DNA of 64,000 nt from Lentisphaerota bacterium (lineage in GTDB: Bacteria; Verrucomicrobiota; Lentisphaeria; Victivallales; Victivallaceae). Shown here piece by piece: positions 9,507-18,372 of this stretch (position 1 is the first letter of the stretch; the number at the start of each line of letters is the position of its first letter). The stretch spans positions 55,678 through 119,677 of the forward strand of contig SUVV01000007.1 in the NCBI GenBank assembly GCA_015061805.1. Direction: 5' to 3'. The notes under the pieces were generated by a model. That model was not told where the DNA came from. It did not search any database and saw only the letters and a program-made list of their open reading frames with translations. The position numbers and the translations under genes were made by a program.

Positions 9507-9524
9507 AATTTCCTCTTTTCTGTC

Positions 9525-9543
9525 AGTTCCCCCGGTGGGAACT
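9525..9543. promoter_or_regulatory. Palindrome upstream of the pyrophosphatase gene
   Basis: AGTTCCC-CCGGT-GGGAACT, a perfect 7-5-7 inverted repeat about 18 bases before the pyrophosphatase start. It could be an operator or a leader hairpin; I found no clear -35/-10 pair for this gene. Confidence 0.35.
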
Positions 9544-9602
9544 ATAAAACATTTCTTTTTGTACTCTGATAAAAAATATCACAAAAACAGCAATTTTTCA
9601 AG

Positions 9603-9631
9603 TTGATTATGATTATTTGACCTGCTATATT
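9603..9631 (+). promoter_or_regulatory. Promoter placing transcription start at the ATG of the UPF0489 gene
   Basis: TTGATT (9603-9608), 17 bases, TATATT (9626-9631). Transcription would begin about seven bases later, at 9638, which is the A of the likely start codon, so the mRNA would be leaderless. Confidence 0.65.
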
Positions 9632-9637
9632 ATCCTT

Positions 9638-10324
9638 ATGACACAGAAAATTCACATTGTAGACCAGCATCATCAGGTCTTGCTCAGCTGGGCGGAACTC
9701 CGCCGCGAATTACCGGAGTCCCCGTCGGTATGGAGTCTGGATTATCACACCGATACCATGCCCGCATTCCGCGGAGAACGGCAACCTCCGTCAGCCGGAG
9801 ACTTCCGGAATCCGGAAACAGTGGAAAAAGCCGTCGCCGTACTGCGCCACGATGAACACTTTGACTGGGCGCTGCGAGCCGGTATTGCAAGCGAGATCAA
9901 TCTCGGTATTTGCGGAGCGGAAACCGACATCATCGCCCATCCGTCAATAAATGTCCGCCGTCCGGCAGGATTCCCGGAACCGGAGACGATACTCAACGCT
10001 CCGGAAGATGCCCGTGCCGCGCTGGAAAATTTTCTTTCAGATGCGAATTTGCTTCAGCTGTTCCCCCGGCTCCCCGTCTGCGGAGAAAAATATATTCTGG
10101 ACATCGATTGCGACTGCATTCTCTGCCGCAAAGCGCTCTTTCCGGAAAGATCAGAAATTCTGGATTACCTGCTGAAAAATGCCGCATTGATCACCCTTTC
10201 CACCGAAAATGACTGGGTAAAAATATTGAAACTTCCCGGTGAAACCATCACCGGAAACGAAATCGCCGGAATTATCCAAGCTGAAGCAGAAACACTTCAG
10301 CGTTCAAATCCGTCTTTGATATAA
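9638..10324 (+). CDS. UPF0489 / peptide arginase family protein
   Basis: A 228-residue protein if started at the ATG at 9638. A TTG seven codons earlier lies between the promoter elements and is unlikely. SLDYHTDTMP and DIDCDCI match the paired Asp/His metal-binding motifs of the UPF0489 (C5orf22-like) family, which has an arginase-like fold. Some bacterial members convert arginine to ornithine in ribosomal peptides, usually beside a precursor peptide and a radical SAM enzyme. Neither is present here, so the substrate is unknown. The gene stands alone, divergent from the pyrophosphatase gene. No ribosome binding site precedes the ATG, in keeping with a leaderless mRNA. Confidence 0.65.
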   Translation: MTQKIHIVDQHHQVLLSWAELRRELPESPSVWSLDYHTDTMPAFRGERQPPSAGDFRNPETVEKAVAVLRHDEHFDWALRAGIASEINLGICGAETDIIAHPSINVRRPAGFPEPETILNAPEDARAALENFLSDANLLQLFPRLPVCGEKYILDIDCDCILCRKALFPERSEILDYLLKNAALITLSTENDWVKILKLPGETITGNEIAGIIQAEAETLQRSNPSLI

Positions 10325-10474
10325 CTGATGATCATCTTGAAAAAACTGGTTCTCCTCAAGTCTTAATTAAACATACCACAGAATCAGCATAAATTCAAAT
10401 TACCCCCCGCCTGCTTCCCGCCGCCGGAAAAGATTTTCACAGCAACTTTCCTCCAATTTTCCCGTGCAGAGGGG

Positions 10475-10503
10475 TTGTAAAATCGCTTTACAAGAGGTAT
10501 ATT
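10475..10503 (+). promoter_or_regulatory. Promoter of tig-clpP-clpX with overlapping palindrome
   Basis: TTGTAA (10475-10480), 17 bases, TATATT (10498-10503). The perfect 7-5-7 palindrome TTGTAAA-ATCGC-TTTACAA (10475-10493) covers the -35 and most of the spacer, as expected for a repressor operator. It does not match the CIRCE heat-shock element. Confidence 0.7.
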
Positions 10504-10566
10504 ATATGAGATGTATTGTAGAAAAAGTATTATATACAAAAACATATTTCAAGAAAGGTTTTACAA

Positions 10567-11874
10567 ATGGCTAAAAATCTGGTCGATTCCATCTCCATGG
10601 AAGTCAAAGAATCCGGTGTCTGCACCCGTGAATTCTCCTTTTCCGTCAGCGCTGACGACGCCAAGAGCGAAAGCGCCAAAGTCCTGAACAACATCGCCGG
10701 TATGGTTCAACTCCCCGGTTTCCGCGCCGGCAAAGCCCCGATCGGCATGGTCAGCAAAAAGTATGCCGCCGAAATCGTCGACGAACTCCGCAGCCGTTAC
10801 CTCAGCGCCGCCGTCAGCAAGATCGAAGCCGACAAGTCCCTCGATCTGCTCAGCCTGCGGATCAAAAACCTCGACGAAGTCAAGGTCAACGAAGTCTGCA
10901 ACTTTGTCTTTGAAGCTGTTTCCGCTCCGGAATTTGAACTGGGCGACTACGCTTCCATCAAACTCGATATCCCCGTCGACGCCGTCACCGAAGAAGCCAT
11001 CGCCGAACGCCTTGACCTCTACCGCAATATGTACGGCACCTACGGCGATGCCGATACTCCTGCTCAGAAAGAAGACATGCTCAAAGTCGACTACAAAGGT
11101 GACTTTGCCCTCGCCGAAGATGCTCCGGCTTCTCTGAAACGCCAGATCGAAGCTGCCGACAGTTTCATGTGGCTCAACGAACCCGAAAACATCCCCGGAT
11201 GCATTGAAGCACTCACCGGCGCCGAAGTCGGCAAAGAATACAACTTCACCGCCAACTACCCCGCCGACTACCGCGAAGCGGAACTCGCCGGCAAAAGCGT
11301 TGCCTACACTGTCAAAGTTTCCGCCATCCAGCGCCGCAAAGCGTTGACTGATGACGAACTCATCGCCCGCACCAACTCCGAAAGCATGGACAAACTGACC
11401 GACAACGTCCGCAAGTCCCTCGAAGCCGATGCCGAGCAGAAACGCCGTCAGGAAGCGGTCGAAGCCTACTACAAGAAACTCGACGAATCCATCGCTCAGT
11501 TCGATCTGCCCGAATTCCTCGTTGAAACCGAAATCCAGAAGGCTCTCGAAAAACTCGCCCGCGAAACCGTCAAAGACGAAGCCGGCGCCGAAAAATTCAA
11601 AGCCGAACTCAATGAACACCGCGCCGCTGTCGAAGCCGATGCCAAAGCCGCTGTCCGCCGCTCCCTCATCCTTCGCAAAGCCGCTATAGCTGAAAAGGTC
11701 GAAGTTTCCGACAATGAACTCAATTTCCAGCTTGATATGATGAGCCGTTACTATGGTTTCAAAGCCAAAGAAATGCGTTCCACTCTGGAGAAAAACGGCG
11801 GGATCGATGAACTCCGCACCGATCTCATCAACGGCAAAGTCCTCGACAAACTCTCCACCGCTGCGCTCAACTGA
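10567..11874 (+). CDS. tig: Trigger factor, ribosome-associated chaperone
   Basis: A 435-residue protein of normal length. The N-terminal ribosome-binding domain carries [14 protein letters not shown] (about 50-63), corresponding to the GFRxGKxP signature that docks on ribosomal protein L23. The middle region (about 155-245) corresponds to the FKBP-like domain and the helical C-terminal arms follow. It binds nascent chains at the ribosome exit. As in many bacteria it heads a unit with clpP and clpX, with clpP starting 56 bases downstream. AAAGG precedes the start by about ten bases. A palindrome overlaps the promoter. Confidence 0.93.
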   Translation: MAKNLVDSISMEVKESGVCTREFSFSVSADDAKSESAKVLNNIAGMVQLPGFRAGKAPIGMVSKKYAAEIVDELRSRYLSAAVSKIEADKSLDLLSLRIKNLDEVKVNEVCNFVFEAVSAPEFELGDYASIKLDIPVDAVTEEAIAERLDLYRNMYGTYGDADTPAQKEDMLKVDYKGDFALAEDAPASLKRQIEAADSFMWLNEPENIPGCIEALTGAEVGKEYNFTANYPADYREAELAGKSVAYTVKVSAIQRRKALTDDELIARTNSESMDKLTDNVRKSLEADAEQKRRQEAVEAYYKKLDESIAQFDLPEFLVETEIQKALEKLARETVKDEAGAEKFKAELNEHRAAVEADAKAAVRRSLILRKAAIAEKVEVSDNELNFQLDMMSRYYGFKAKEMRSTLEKNGGIDELRTDLINGKVLDKLSTAALN

Positions 11875-11930
11875 GCGCATTGATGCCGCATCAAACCGGG
11901 GCGCTGGGTGAAAAATTTAAGGAATATATC

Positions 11931-12542
11931 ATGAATCAAGTCAAATCTTATCTGGTTCCGACCGTTATTGAACAAACCAGTCAGGGCGAACGCGCTTTTG
12001 ATATCTACAGCCGTCTGCTCAAAGACCGGATCGTTCTGCTCGGCACCCCTATTGATGATGCTGTGGCAAATCTGGTCATTGCCCAGCTGCTCTTTTTGCA
12101 GGCGGAAGATCCCAAAAAGGATATCGAACTCTACATCAACAGTCCCGGCGGAAGTGTCACCGCAGGACTTGCGATATACGATACCATGCAGATCCTCTCC
12201 TGCGATGTCAAAACCTACTGCCTCGGACAGTGCGCCAGCATGGGTGCTGTCCTGCTGGCAGCCGGTGCCCCCGGCAAGCGCTTTGCTCTGCCCAACAGCC
12301 GGATCATGATCCATCAGCCCTGGGGCGGCGCCGAAGGTACTGCCGCTGACATCAGTATTCAGGCAAAAGAGATTCTGCGCCTCAAGGCTATGCTCAACGG
12401 CATTCTCTCCAGCCACTCCGGTCAACCGCTCAAGAAGATCGAAAAAGACACTGAACGTGACTTTTTCATGAGCGCCGAAGAGGCCGTTGCCTACCATCTG
12501 GTCGACAGTGTCATCTACCCCGGTAAGAAGTCCGGAAAGTAA
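11931..12542 (+). CDS. clpP: ATP-dependent Clp protease proteolytic subunit
   Basis: A 203-residue protein started at the ATG at 11931, which has AAGGA upstream; an in-frame TTG 17 codons earlier would give an atypical N-terminus. The serine nucleophile lies in [12 protein letters not shown] (about 96-107) and the catalytic His in IMIHQPWGG (about 121-129), with the Asp further on as in the ClpP family. It forms tetradecameric peptidase rings that pair with ClpX, encoded 23 bases downstream. Confidence 0.96.
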   Translation: MNQVKSYLVPTVIEQTSQGERAFDIYSRLLKDRIVLLGTPIDDAVANLVIAQLLFLQAEDPKKDIELYINSPGGSVTAGLAIYDTMQILSCDVKTYCLGQCASMGAVLLAAGAPGKRFALPNSRIMIHQPWGGAEGTAADISIQAKEILRLKAMLNGILSSHSGQPLKKIEKDTERDFFMSAEEAVAYHLVDSVIYPGKKSGK

Positions 12543-12565
12543 ATTCTATCCGGGAAAATCATCCA

Positions 12566-13855
12566 ATGGCGAATAATAAAGGTAAAATCCAGTGTGCTTT
12601 CTGCGGTCAGAGTCCTGATTCAAGAAAGAAAGATCTGTTTTTCCTCCCCAGCATGTATGAGGGATTGAGCATTTGTACAGAATGTCTGGAAAAAGCAAAT
12701 TCCTATCTCAATGACACCAAGTCCGAAAAACCGGGCAAAAACCAAGCATCCGACTATCTGCGCAAACTCAAAGTGCCGGTTCCGGAAGAGATCAAAGCCG
12801 AACTCGACCGCTGTGTTATCGGACAGGATTATGCGAAAAAAGTTCTTTCGGTTGCAGTTCACAACCATTACCACCGGTTGAAAAGTCACCTCTCCGGAGT
12901 TTCTGACGCGCTCCCGGCGGAACTCAAAGATGTCCGGCTCGACAAAAGCAACGTTCTGCTGCTCGGCCCCACCGGCAGCGGTAAAACTCTGCTTGCCCAG
13001 ACCCTTGCCAATATGCTGGATGTCCCCTTTGCCATCGCAGATGCAACGACCCTGACCGAAGCCGGATACGTCGGTGAAGATGTGGAAAACATTCTGCTCC
13101 GGCTCTATCAGGCTTCCGGAAACGATATTGAACGCACCCAGATCGGCATCATCTATATCGATGAATTGGATAAAATTTCCCGCAAAGGCGAAAATGCCTC
13201 CATTACCCGTGATGTTTCCGGCGAAGGTGTTCAGCAGGCGCTGCTCAAGATCCTCGAAGGAACCGTCGCCAACGTCCCGCCCCAAGGCGGCAGAAAACAT
13301 CCCAATCAGGAATTTCTCCACATCGACACCACCAATATCCTCTTTATCTGCGCCGGAGCATTCGTCGGTTTGGATAAACTTATAAAACGGCGCAAAGGCA
13401 GCCGGGTACTCGGCTTCGACGATGCCGGAAAAACTGTACTGGATGATGAAGATGAAAGCCGCAACCCACTGCTGGACTGCGAACCGGAAGATCTGGTTCA
13501 CTTCGGACTCATCCCCGAACTGGTCGGTCGGCTTCCAGTCATCTCCGCCCTCGACGCCCTCGATGAAGAAGCGTTAGTCCGGGTGCTGTGCGAACCGCGC
13601 AACGCGCTGGTCAAACAGTACCGTAAACTTCTCGCCCTTGAGGGAGTTGAACTTGAATTCACTCACGATGCCCTTAAAGAGATCGCTGCCAATGCCGTCA
13701 AACGCGGTACCGGTGCGCGCGGACTCCGGGCTCTGATGGAAGAATTGATGCTTGATATTATGTTCACAGCCCCCTCCGGCAACTCCGGAACCCGTTGTGT
13801 TATTGATGCTGAACAAGTCCGGGGAGAAGCAAAAATTGAACTCTGCAAAATTTGA
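12566..13855 (+). CDS. clpX: ATP-dependent Clp protease ATP-binding subunit ClpX
   Basis: A 429-residue AAA+ unfoldase. The N-terminal zinc-binding domain has CAFCGQ (11-16) and CTECLE (about 36-41). Walker A is GPTGSGKT (about 133-140), Walker B with sensor is IYIDELDKI (about 196-204), and [14 protein letters not shown] near 385-398 contains the sensor-2 arginine. It unfolds tagged substrates and feeds them to ClpP. The kinase gene downstream begins inside the last codons of clpX, so the two are probably translationally coupled. Confidence 0.96.
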   Translation: MANNKGKIQCAFCGQSPDSRKKDLFFLPSMYEGLSICTECLEKANSYLNDTKSEKPGKNQASDYLRKLKVPVPEEIKAELDRCVIGQDYAKKVLSVAVHNHYHRLKSHLSGVSDALPAELKDVRLDKSNVLLLGPTGSGKTLLAQTLANMLDVPFAIADATTLTEAGYVGEDVENILLRLYQASGNDIERTQIGIIYIDELDKISRKGENASITRDVSGEGVQQALLKILEGTVANVPPQGGRKHPNQEFLHIDTTNILFICAGAFVGLDKLIKRRKGSRVLGFDDAGKTVLDDEDESRNPLLDCEPEDLVHFGLIPELVGRLPVISALDALDEEALVRVLCEPRNALVKQYRKLLALEGVELEFTHDALKEIAANAVKRGTGARGLRALMEELMLDIMFTAPSGNSGTRCVIDAEQVRGEAKIELCKI

Positions 13856-14915
13856 CACCTCTACTCAAAACACCATCCAGATCATTGCTGAGACCGATTC
13901 ATTCGCAGCGTTCAACAATGACGATAGTGACATTGCCGCTTCTCTGCCGGTCAAACCGCAGGAGCGCTACAAATTCATCCGCAGTATCGGTTTCGGCGGC
14001 ATGAAAGGTGTTCTGCTGGTTCATGACAGCGATACCGACCGTGATGTGGCGATGGCGCTGATGCCGGATTTCCGCAACCGTCCGCAGCGGGACCTCAACC
14101 GCTTCGTGCGTGAAGCAAAGATCACGGCAAGACTTGAACATCCCAACATTGTTCCGGTTTACGACATCGGCATCGATGGTTCCGGTTCGCCGTTTTTTGT
14201 CATGAAATATCTTCACGGTAAAACATTGGCAACCGTGCTTCACCAGAAGCATCACAAGAAAAATGATGCGGAATTCCCGTTGGAACGGCTTTTGCAAGTA
14301 TTGATCCGGATCTGCAACGCAGTCGCGTTTGCTCACAGCAAAGGCATCTGCCATCTCGATCTGAAACCTGCCAATATCATCTGCGGCGATTACGGTGAAG
14401 TTCAAGTCATCGACTGGGGACTTGCCGCCGCCGGAACTGATGACTTTGATTCCGGATTACTGCAGGGTACCCCCGGATACATGTCGCCGGAATTCATCCG
14501 TTCCAAAGGCAAAGAACGCCCGGGCCCCGCAGCTGACATCTATGCCATCGGAGCAATACTCTACGCGATAATAGCCAATGATACTCCCTACAACGGACTG
14601 TCGCCGCAGGAAATTCTGCACCGTCAGGTCGAAGGCAGAATCCCCTACCCCTCCAGTAAAAATGCCAACGTGAATCCCGGTCTGGAAGCGATCTGCATGA
14701 AAGCACTCTCGCTCGAACCGGAAGATCGTTACAAATCCATATTGGAAATGCGCCGGGACATCTTCAACTGCCTTGACGGTTATCCATGTAAAGCCGAAAA
14801 GCCCTCTTTACTGCGCCGGGCATTGCTTTTTGCCAAGCGGAAATGGACGACTCTGGTGCTTTTGACTCTGGCAGTGCTGGTGGCATTGCTGGCGATAATG
14901 CTGATAACTTCATGA
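13806..14915 (+). CDS. Ser/Thr protein kinase with WNK-like lysine placement, C-terminal membrane anchor
   Basis: 369 residues from the ATG at 13806, overlapping clpX by 50 bases; a TTG at 13836 behind GGGGAG is an alternative start. Kinase motifs in order: glycine-rich loop GFGGMKGV (62-69), the VAIK-equivalent VAMALM (81-86), alpha-C Glu103, HLDLKPAN (183-190), DWG (203-205) and GYMSPEF. The invariant VAIK lysine is Ala84. Lys67 sits in the glycine loop exactly 17 residues earlier, the spacing between Lys233 and Cys250 of human WNK1. The protein is therefore probably active through a relocated lysine rather than being a pseudokinase (inference). DFG is DWG and HRD is HLD. A single hydrophobic helix near 345-366 anchors it with the kinase domain in the cytoplasm. 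dxr follows immediately. Confidence 0.9.
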   Translation: MLNKSGEKQKLNSAKFDTSTQNTIQIIAETDSFAAFNNDDSDIAASLPVKPQERYKFIRSIGFGGMKGVLLVHDSDTDRDVAMALMPDFRNRPQRDLNRFVREAKITARLEHPNIVPVYDIGIDGSGSPFFVMKYLHGKTLATVLHQKHHKKNDAEFPLERLLQVLIRICNAVAFAHSKGICHLDLKPANIICGDYGEVQVIDWGLAAAGTDDFDSGLLQGTPGYMSPEFIRSKGKERPGPAADIYAIGAILYAIIANDTPYNGLSPQEILHRQVEGRIPYPSSKNANVNPGLEAICMKALSLEPEDRYKSILEMRRDIFNCLDGYPCKAEKPSLLRRALLFAKRKWTTLVLLTLAVLVALLAIMLITS

Positions 14916-14938
14916 TTGAATTTTATTCAGATAATACC

Positions 14939-16099
14939 ATGACGACCAGGAAAAAAAAGATTGCGCTCCTCGGGGTGACCGGTTCCATCGGACAGAGCAG
15001 TTGTGCTGTAATCGACAATTACAGCGAGCGTTTTGAAACAACTCTTGTTGCCGCAAGAAGCAGTATTTCCCAACTTGCGGAATCTGCCGCCCGGCTCAAT
15101 GCTTCGATCGCCGTCACCACCGACTGTACCAAAACTGCCGAACTTTCGGCGGCGCTTCCGGAAAATATCCGCTGTGCATCAGGGATGGAGACAATCATCG
15201 ACACCGTCACTTCAGATGCCGTTGATATCGTCCTCTGCGCCATCATCGGTACTGCCGGTATCCGCCCGGTGCTTGCCGCCATTGAAGCCGGGAAGACTAT
15301 TGCGCTTGCCAGTAAAGAGGTCATGGTCGCTTCCGGCGATCTGGTCAATGCCGCGCTGAAAGCCAATCCGCAAGCGAAATTGATTCCGGTGGACAGCGAA
15401 CACTCCGGCGTATTTCAGCTGCTTTCCGGGCGCACTCCGGAAGAAATCGACACCATCTGCCTCACGGCAAGCGGCGGACCTTTCCGCACCTGGGATGCGG
15501 AAAGAATTGCCAACGCAACCTTGGCGGATGCCTTGAAACATCCCACCTGGCAAATGGGACAAAAGATCACCATCGATTCGGCAAGCATGATGAATAAAGC
15601 CCTCGAACTGCTGGAAGCAAAATATCTCTTTCACCGGTATAATGCCAAATTGGATGTCCTTGTTCACCCGCAGTCTGCAGTTCACGCGCTGATCGAATTC
15701 AATGACGGTTCGATGCTCGCCCAGTGCAGTTGTCCGGACATGAAACTCCCGATCGCTTACGCGCTGAACTATCCGGAACGCATTGCTTTCCCCGGAAAAC
15801 AACTTAAACTTGCCGAGTTGAAAACATTGGAATTCTTTGCCCCTGACCGTAAAAAATTTCCGGCATTCGACTTTGCCGATGCCGCACTTGCCGCCGGAGG
15901 TACGCTCCCATGCGCCATGAATGCCGCCAATGAAGTCGCGGTGGAACGCTTCTGCCGGGGCGAGATCAAATTCGGCGATATTTACAAAATAATCTCTGCC
16001 GTAATGGATAAGTGGCATAATGAAGCACAAATCTCGCTGGAACAACTTGAAAACGCCGATCAGGAAGCCCGATGCAAAGCCCGCGAAGTGACACTGTAA
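14939..16099 (+). CDS. dxr: 1-deoxy-D-xylulose 5-phosphate reductoisomerase
   Basis: 386 residues from the ATG at 14939. An in-frame ATG at 14912 overlaps the kinase stop as ATGA and may be the coupled start, adding nine residues. The NADPH-binding motif GVTGSIGQSS follows the start. ALASKEVMV and VDSEHSGVFQLL mark the catalytic domain with its divalent-metal acidic residues, and LTASGGPFR the substrate loop. It converts DXP to 2-C-methyl-D-erythritol 4-phosphate, the committed step of MEP isoprenoid synthesis. The last 28 bases overlap the downstream membrane glycosyltransferase-like gene. Confidence 0.95.
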   Translation: MTTRKKKIALLGVTGSIGQSSCAVIDNYSERFETTLVAARSSISQLAESAARLNASIAVTTDCTKTAELSAALPENIRCASGMETIIDTVTSDAVDIVLCAIIGTAGIRPVLAAIEAGKTIALASKEVMVASGDLVNAALKANPQAKLIPVDSEHSGVFQLLSGRTPEEIDTICLTASGGPFRTWDAERIANATLADALKHPTWQMGQKITIDSASMMNKALELLEAKYLFHRYNAKLDVLVHPQSAVHALIEFNDGSMLAQCSCPDMKLPIAYALNYPERIAFPGKQLKLAELKTLEFFAPDRKKFPAFDFADAALAAGGTLPCAMNAANEVAVERFCRGEIKFGDIYKIISAVMDKWHNEAQISLEQLENADQEARCKAREVTL

Positions 16100-17625
16100 A
16101 ATCCGCCTGGCACCAACTGTCGCCCCGCCAGTATACTGGAATATTTCTGGTAGCGGCAGCGTTGCTGCGTTTGCCGGGATTATTCGGAGAAATGCAGTAT
16201 GATGAGTTGTGGAGCTGCGCGGTGTTCTCCGACAAAAGTATCTTCAGAATACTTATCGATGTCGAACTGCCTAACAATCATCCGGTCAATTCGCTGATTT
16301 TGAAAATGCTTGCCGCCATCTCTGCTGAGCCGTGTTTCCTGCGGCTGGGCGTGTATATTGCCGGAGTGATTGCAGTCATTCTTTGCGGAAAAATCGCATA
16401 CCTTGCCACCGGCAAACGCAGTGCAGAGATCGCGGCTATGATTCTGGCATCGACATCTCCGGCGCTGATCCTTTACAGTACAATCGCAAGGGGATATATT
16501 TTCCAGATACTGGGATTGCAGTTGTGTATTCTGGGGATGTTCGCCAATGTGCGCGATGCCGGAGCGCGCCGGGTGCTTCCGGCAGTGATCGGCGGTGGGA
16601 TACTCTGCTGTCTGTCAGTTTCCAGCGGAATAATGTTTCTCGCAATCGCCGCAGCAGGATATTTGCTGTTGGCTCCCGGAAAGTACCGTTTCAACCGCAA
16701 TATGCTGATTTCCGCCGGAGTCCTGCTGATTCTGGTACTGGGCTACTATCTGCCGCTATATCCGAAATTGCAAAGCGCCCGGCGCTGGGGCACAGTCATC
16801 TCCAGTTTCGGAGAATGGTTGAATTTTGCATTCACCATCCTGCGGAGCCAGTTGCCGTGTTTCACTGCGTTGCCGGTATTGGCAGGAGTGATTTTCATAC
16901 CGGCAATGAGAAAAGTTTTTCTGCTGACCCTGCTGCCGCTGATATTCGCACTGCTGACCAAAGCCGGACAGGAACGGGTCTATCTGGTGCTGACTCCGGC
17001 ATATATCATCATTGCCGCAGCAGGCTTCGGTGAACTATTCCGGAGATTTGAAAAATGGAGAAAAACGTTGGTGATTGTTCTGATCGCCGGATGCACGGTC
17101 AATTATACCATATTCCCGGATGTGTGGAAACGTCCTGCTCCATCGGCTGATTTGAAAGAAGCACTCCGCTATACCGATGAAACTGTTCTGCCGATACTCC
17201 CGGCGTCAGAAGGTATGCCGATAATCATGAATTCACCCAAACTCCGGGAAGAGTTGGAAATAAGAGCATTCAAGGGCCTCTCCGGATTGCTGATAATCAA
17301 CACTCCGGAGGGAAAATTGAATGGCGGCGACTTCACCGATTCCGAAAAAATCATCGATTTCCCGCTGAAAGGTGTGATTTCCGAAAAACCTGCCGGCAGA
17401 ATATATTTACTTCATCCCACCTACGATCCGGCAAAAATCCACGGCTGGGCATTTCTTATCCTCACCGGAGAACCTCCGGAAACACTGATCAACTACCCCG
17501 GAGAAAAAATCCGGCTCAATATCTGGCTGAATAAACGATACAAACTTTTTATCTGCCGGGTAACTGATCAACCCTTGCCGTATATCGCAAACACTGTATA
17601 TTACCAGATACTGGAGGGCAAATGA
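16072..17625 (+). CDS. Polytopic membrane protein, GT-C (family 39-like) glycosyltransferase
   Basis: A 517-residue protein with about ten hydrophobic segments between residues 22 and 360 and a soluble C-terminal region of about 150 residues. MQYDELWS (about 41-48) after the first membrane helix is the position and character of the acidic catalytic motif in the first periplasmic loop of GT-C enzymes (ArnT/PMT type). Such enzymes transfer sugars from polyprenyl-phosphate donors on the outer face of the membrane; donor and acceptor are unknown. It overlaps dxr by 28 bases and its stop overlaps the start of the next gene (ATGA). Confidence 0.7.
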   Translation: MQSPRSDTVKSAWHQLSPRQYTGIFLVAAALLRLPGLFGEMQYDELWSCAVFSDKSIFRILIDVELPNNHPVNSLILKMLAAISAEPCFLRLGVYIAGVIAVILCGKIAYLATGKRSAEIAAMILASTSPALILYSTIARGYIFQILGLQLCILGMFANVRDAGARRVLPAVIGGGILCCLSVSSGIMFLAIAAAGYLLLAPGKYRFNRNMLISAGVLLILVLGYYLPLYPKLQSARRWGTVISSFGEWLNFAFTILRSQLPCFTALPVLAGVIFIPAMRKVFLLTLLPLIFALLTKAGQERVYLVLTPAYIIIAAAGFGELFRRFEKWRKTLVIVLIAGCTVNYTIFPDVWKRPAPSADLKEALRYTDETVLPILPASEGMPIIMNSPKLREELEIRAFKGLSGLLIINTPEGKLNGGDFTDSEKIIDFPLKGVISEKPAGRIYLLHPTYDPAKIHGWAFLILTGEPPETLINYPGEKIRLNIWLNKRYKLFICRVTDQPLPYIANTVYYQILEGK

Positions 17626-18011
17626 AACAATCAACCGGAAAAATTCGCTTGGTACTCCTCTTTGTCCTGATGTCAATTTTTGCACCGTCTTCCATCCCGC
17701 AGGTCAAAGCCTTTGAACCATCTTCGCTGATAACGGCACTGCCGCAAGCTGCACAATTGGCACAAACCTGGAGCCCGCAACTGATCCGAACCTTGAATTC
17801 GACCGGAACCGGATTTCTGAAAATCGGAACCGCAATATTCAATATATTCAAATTGCCTTGGGGATTGCTGCAATCAACCCTGGGCGCACCATTCGGCTTT
17901 TTCGATCATGGCGTGCAAAATATGGGACAGGGTTTGCTCGCCCCATGCGAACTCGTACTGCAAGTCCTGCTGCTCCCTGTCCGCATAATCAGTCTGGGAT
18001 CGATATACTGA
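17622..18011 (+). CDS. Small exported protein of unknown function
   Basis: A 129-residue protein. Residues 1-30 look like a signal peptide (charged start, LVLLFVLMSIF core, then a possible cleavage after VKA). The rest has no recognisable domain: an amphipathic middle and two mildly hydrophobic segments, with Gly/Leu/Pro-rich IFKLPWGLLQSTLG and LVLQVLLLPVRIISLG near the end. It starts in an ATGA overlap with the GT-C gene and is the last gene of the unit, followed directly by a large terminator hairpin. I do not recognise a family. Confidence 0.6.
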   Translation: MKQSTGKIRLVLLFVLMSIFAPSSIPQVKAFEPSSLITALPQAAQLAQTWSPQLIRTLNSTGTGFLKIGTAIFNIFKLPWGLLQSTLGAPFGFFDHGVQNMGQGLLAPCELVLQVLLLPVRIISLGSIY

Positions 18012-18012
18012 A

Positions 18013-18070
18013 TATGGGGGAAGGGAAAAACTTTTTTTCACGAGAAAAAAAGTTTTTCCCTTCCCCCATA
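18013..18070. terminator. 27-bp perfect hairpin between convergent genes
   Basis: TATGGGGGAAGGGAAAAAC plus seven T and C pairs perfectly with its complement across a four-base loop (ACGA). It starts two bases after the stop at 18011, and purine/pyrimidine runs suit termination in either direction. A sister copy lies at 50546-50601. Confidence 0.75.
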
Positions 18071-18356
18071 CCCCCATCCTTTTTCAAAAAAAGCGGGGTA
18101 TGTTTTGCTCACGTTGTTCGCAAAACGGGAAATATAAACTTATCATATCCTTACTCACGAAGTGAGCGCTTCACGTTTGCCGCAGGCAAACGCTTCACAT
18201 TGCGGAGCAATGCTTCATGCAGGATTTATCCTGCGCTTCACATCCCATACCCCCATCCCTTTTCAAAAAAAGCGGAGAGGGTTTGCTCCCGTTGGTCGCA
18301 AACGGGTAATACTCACGGAGTGAGCGCTTCATGTTTGCCGCAGGCAAACTCTTCAC
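18071..18356. repeat. Array of small triloop hairpins, copy 1
   Basis: This 361-base gap between convergent genes (18012-18372) holds no ORF I can support. After the large hairpin come a CCCCATCC...TTTTGCTC...GCAAAACGGG block and hairpins joined by GCTTCAC or GCTTCAT: CTCAC-GAA-GTGAG (18154-18166), GTTTGCC-GCA-GGCAAAC (18175-18191), ATTGC-GGA-GCAAT (18199-18211) and GCAGGAT-TT-ATCCTGC (18219-18234). The block then restarts at about 18246 with CTCAC-GGA-GTGAG (18312-18324) and GTTTGCC-GCA-GGCAAAC (18333-18349). A second copy is at 50.6 kb. Confidence 0.85.
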
Positions 18357-18372
18357 GTTGCAAAAATCCCGG

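Noticed and set aside
10561..11880. 439-codon open frame antisense to trigger factor
   Set aside because: Phe/Gly/Val-rich composition typical of reading opposite a biased gene; tig is certain.
13752..13805. Longer kinase start 18 codons upstream of the ATG at 13806
   Set aside because: It would overlap clpX by over 100 bases, has no ribosome binding site and adds only a Pro-rich low-quality segment.
18071..18356. Possible CRISPR array
   Set aside because: The repeated units are different hairpins with seven-base linkers, not identical repeats with unique spacers of 25-40 bases, and no cas genes are present.
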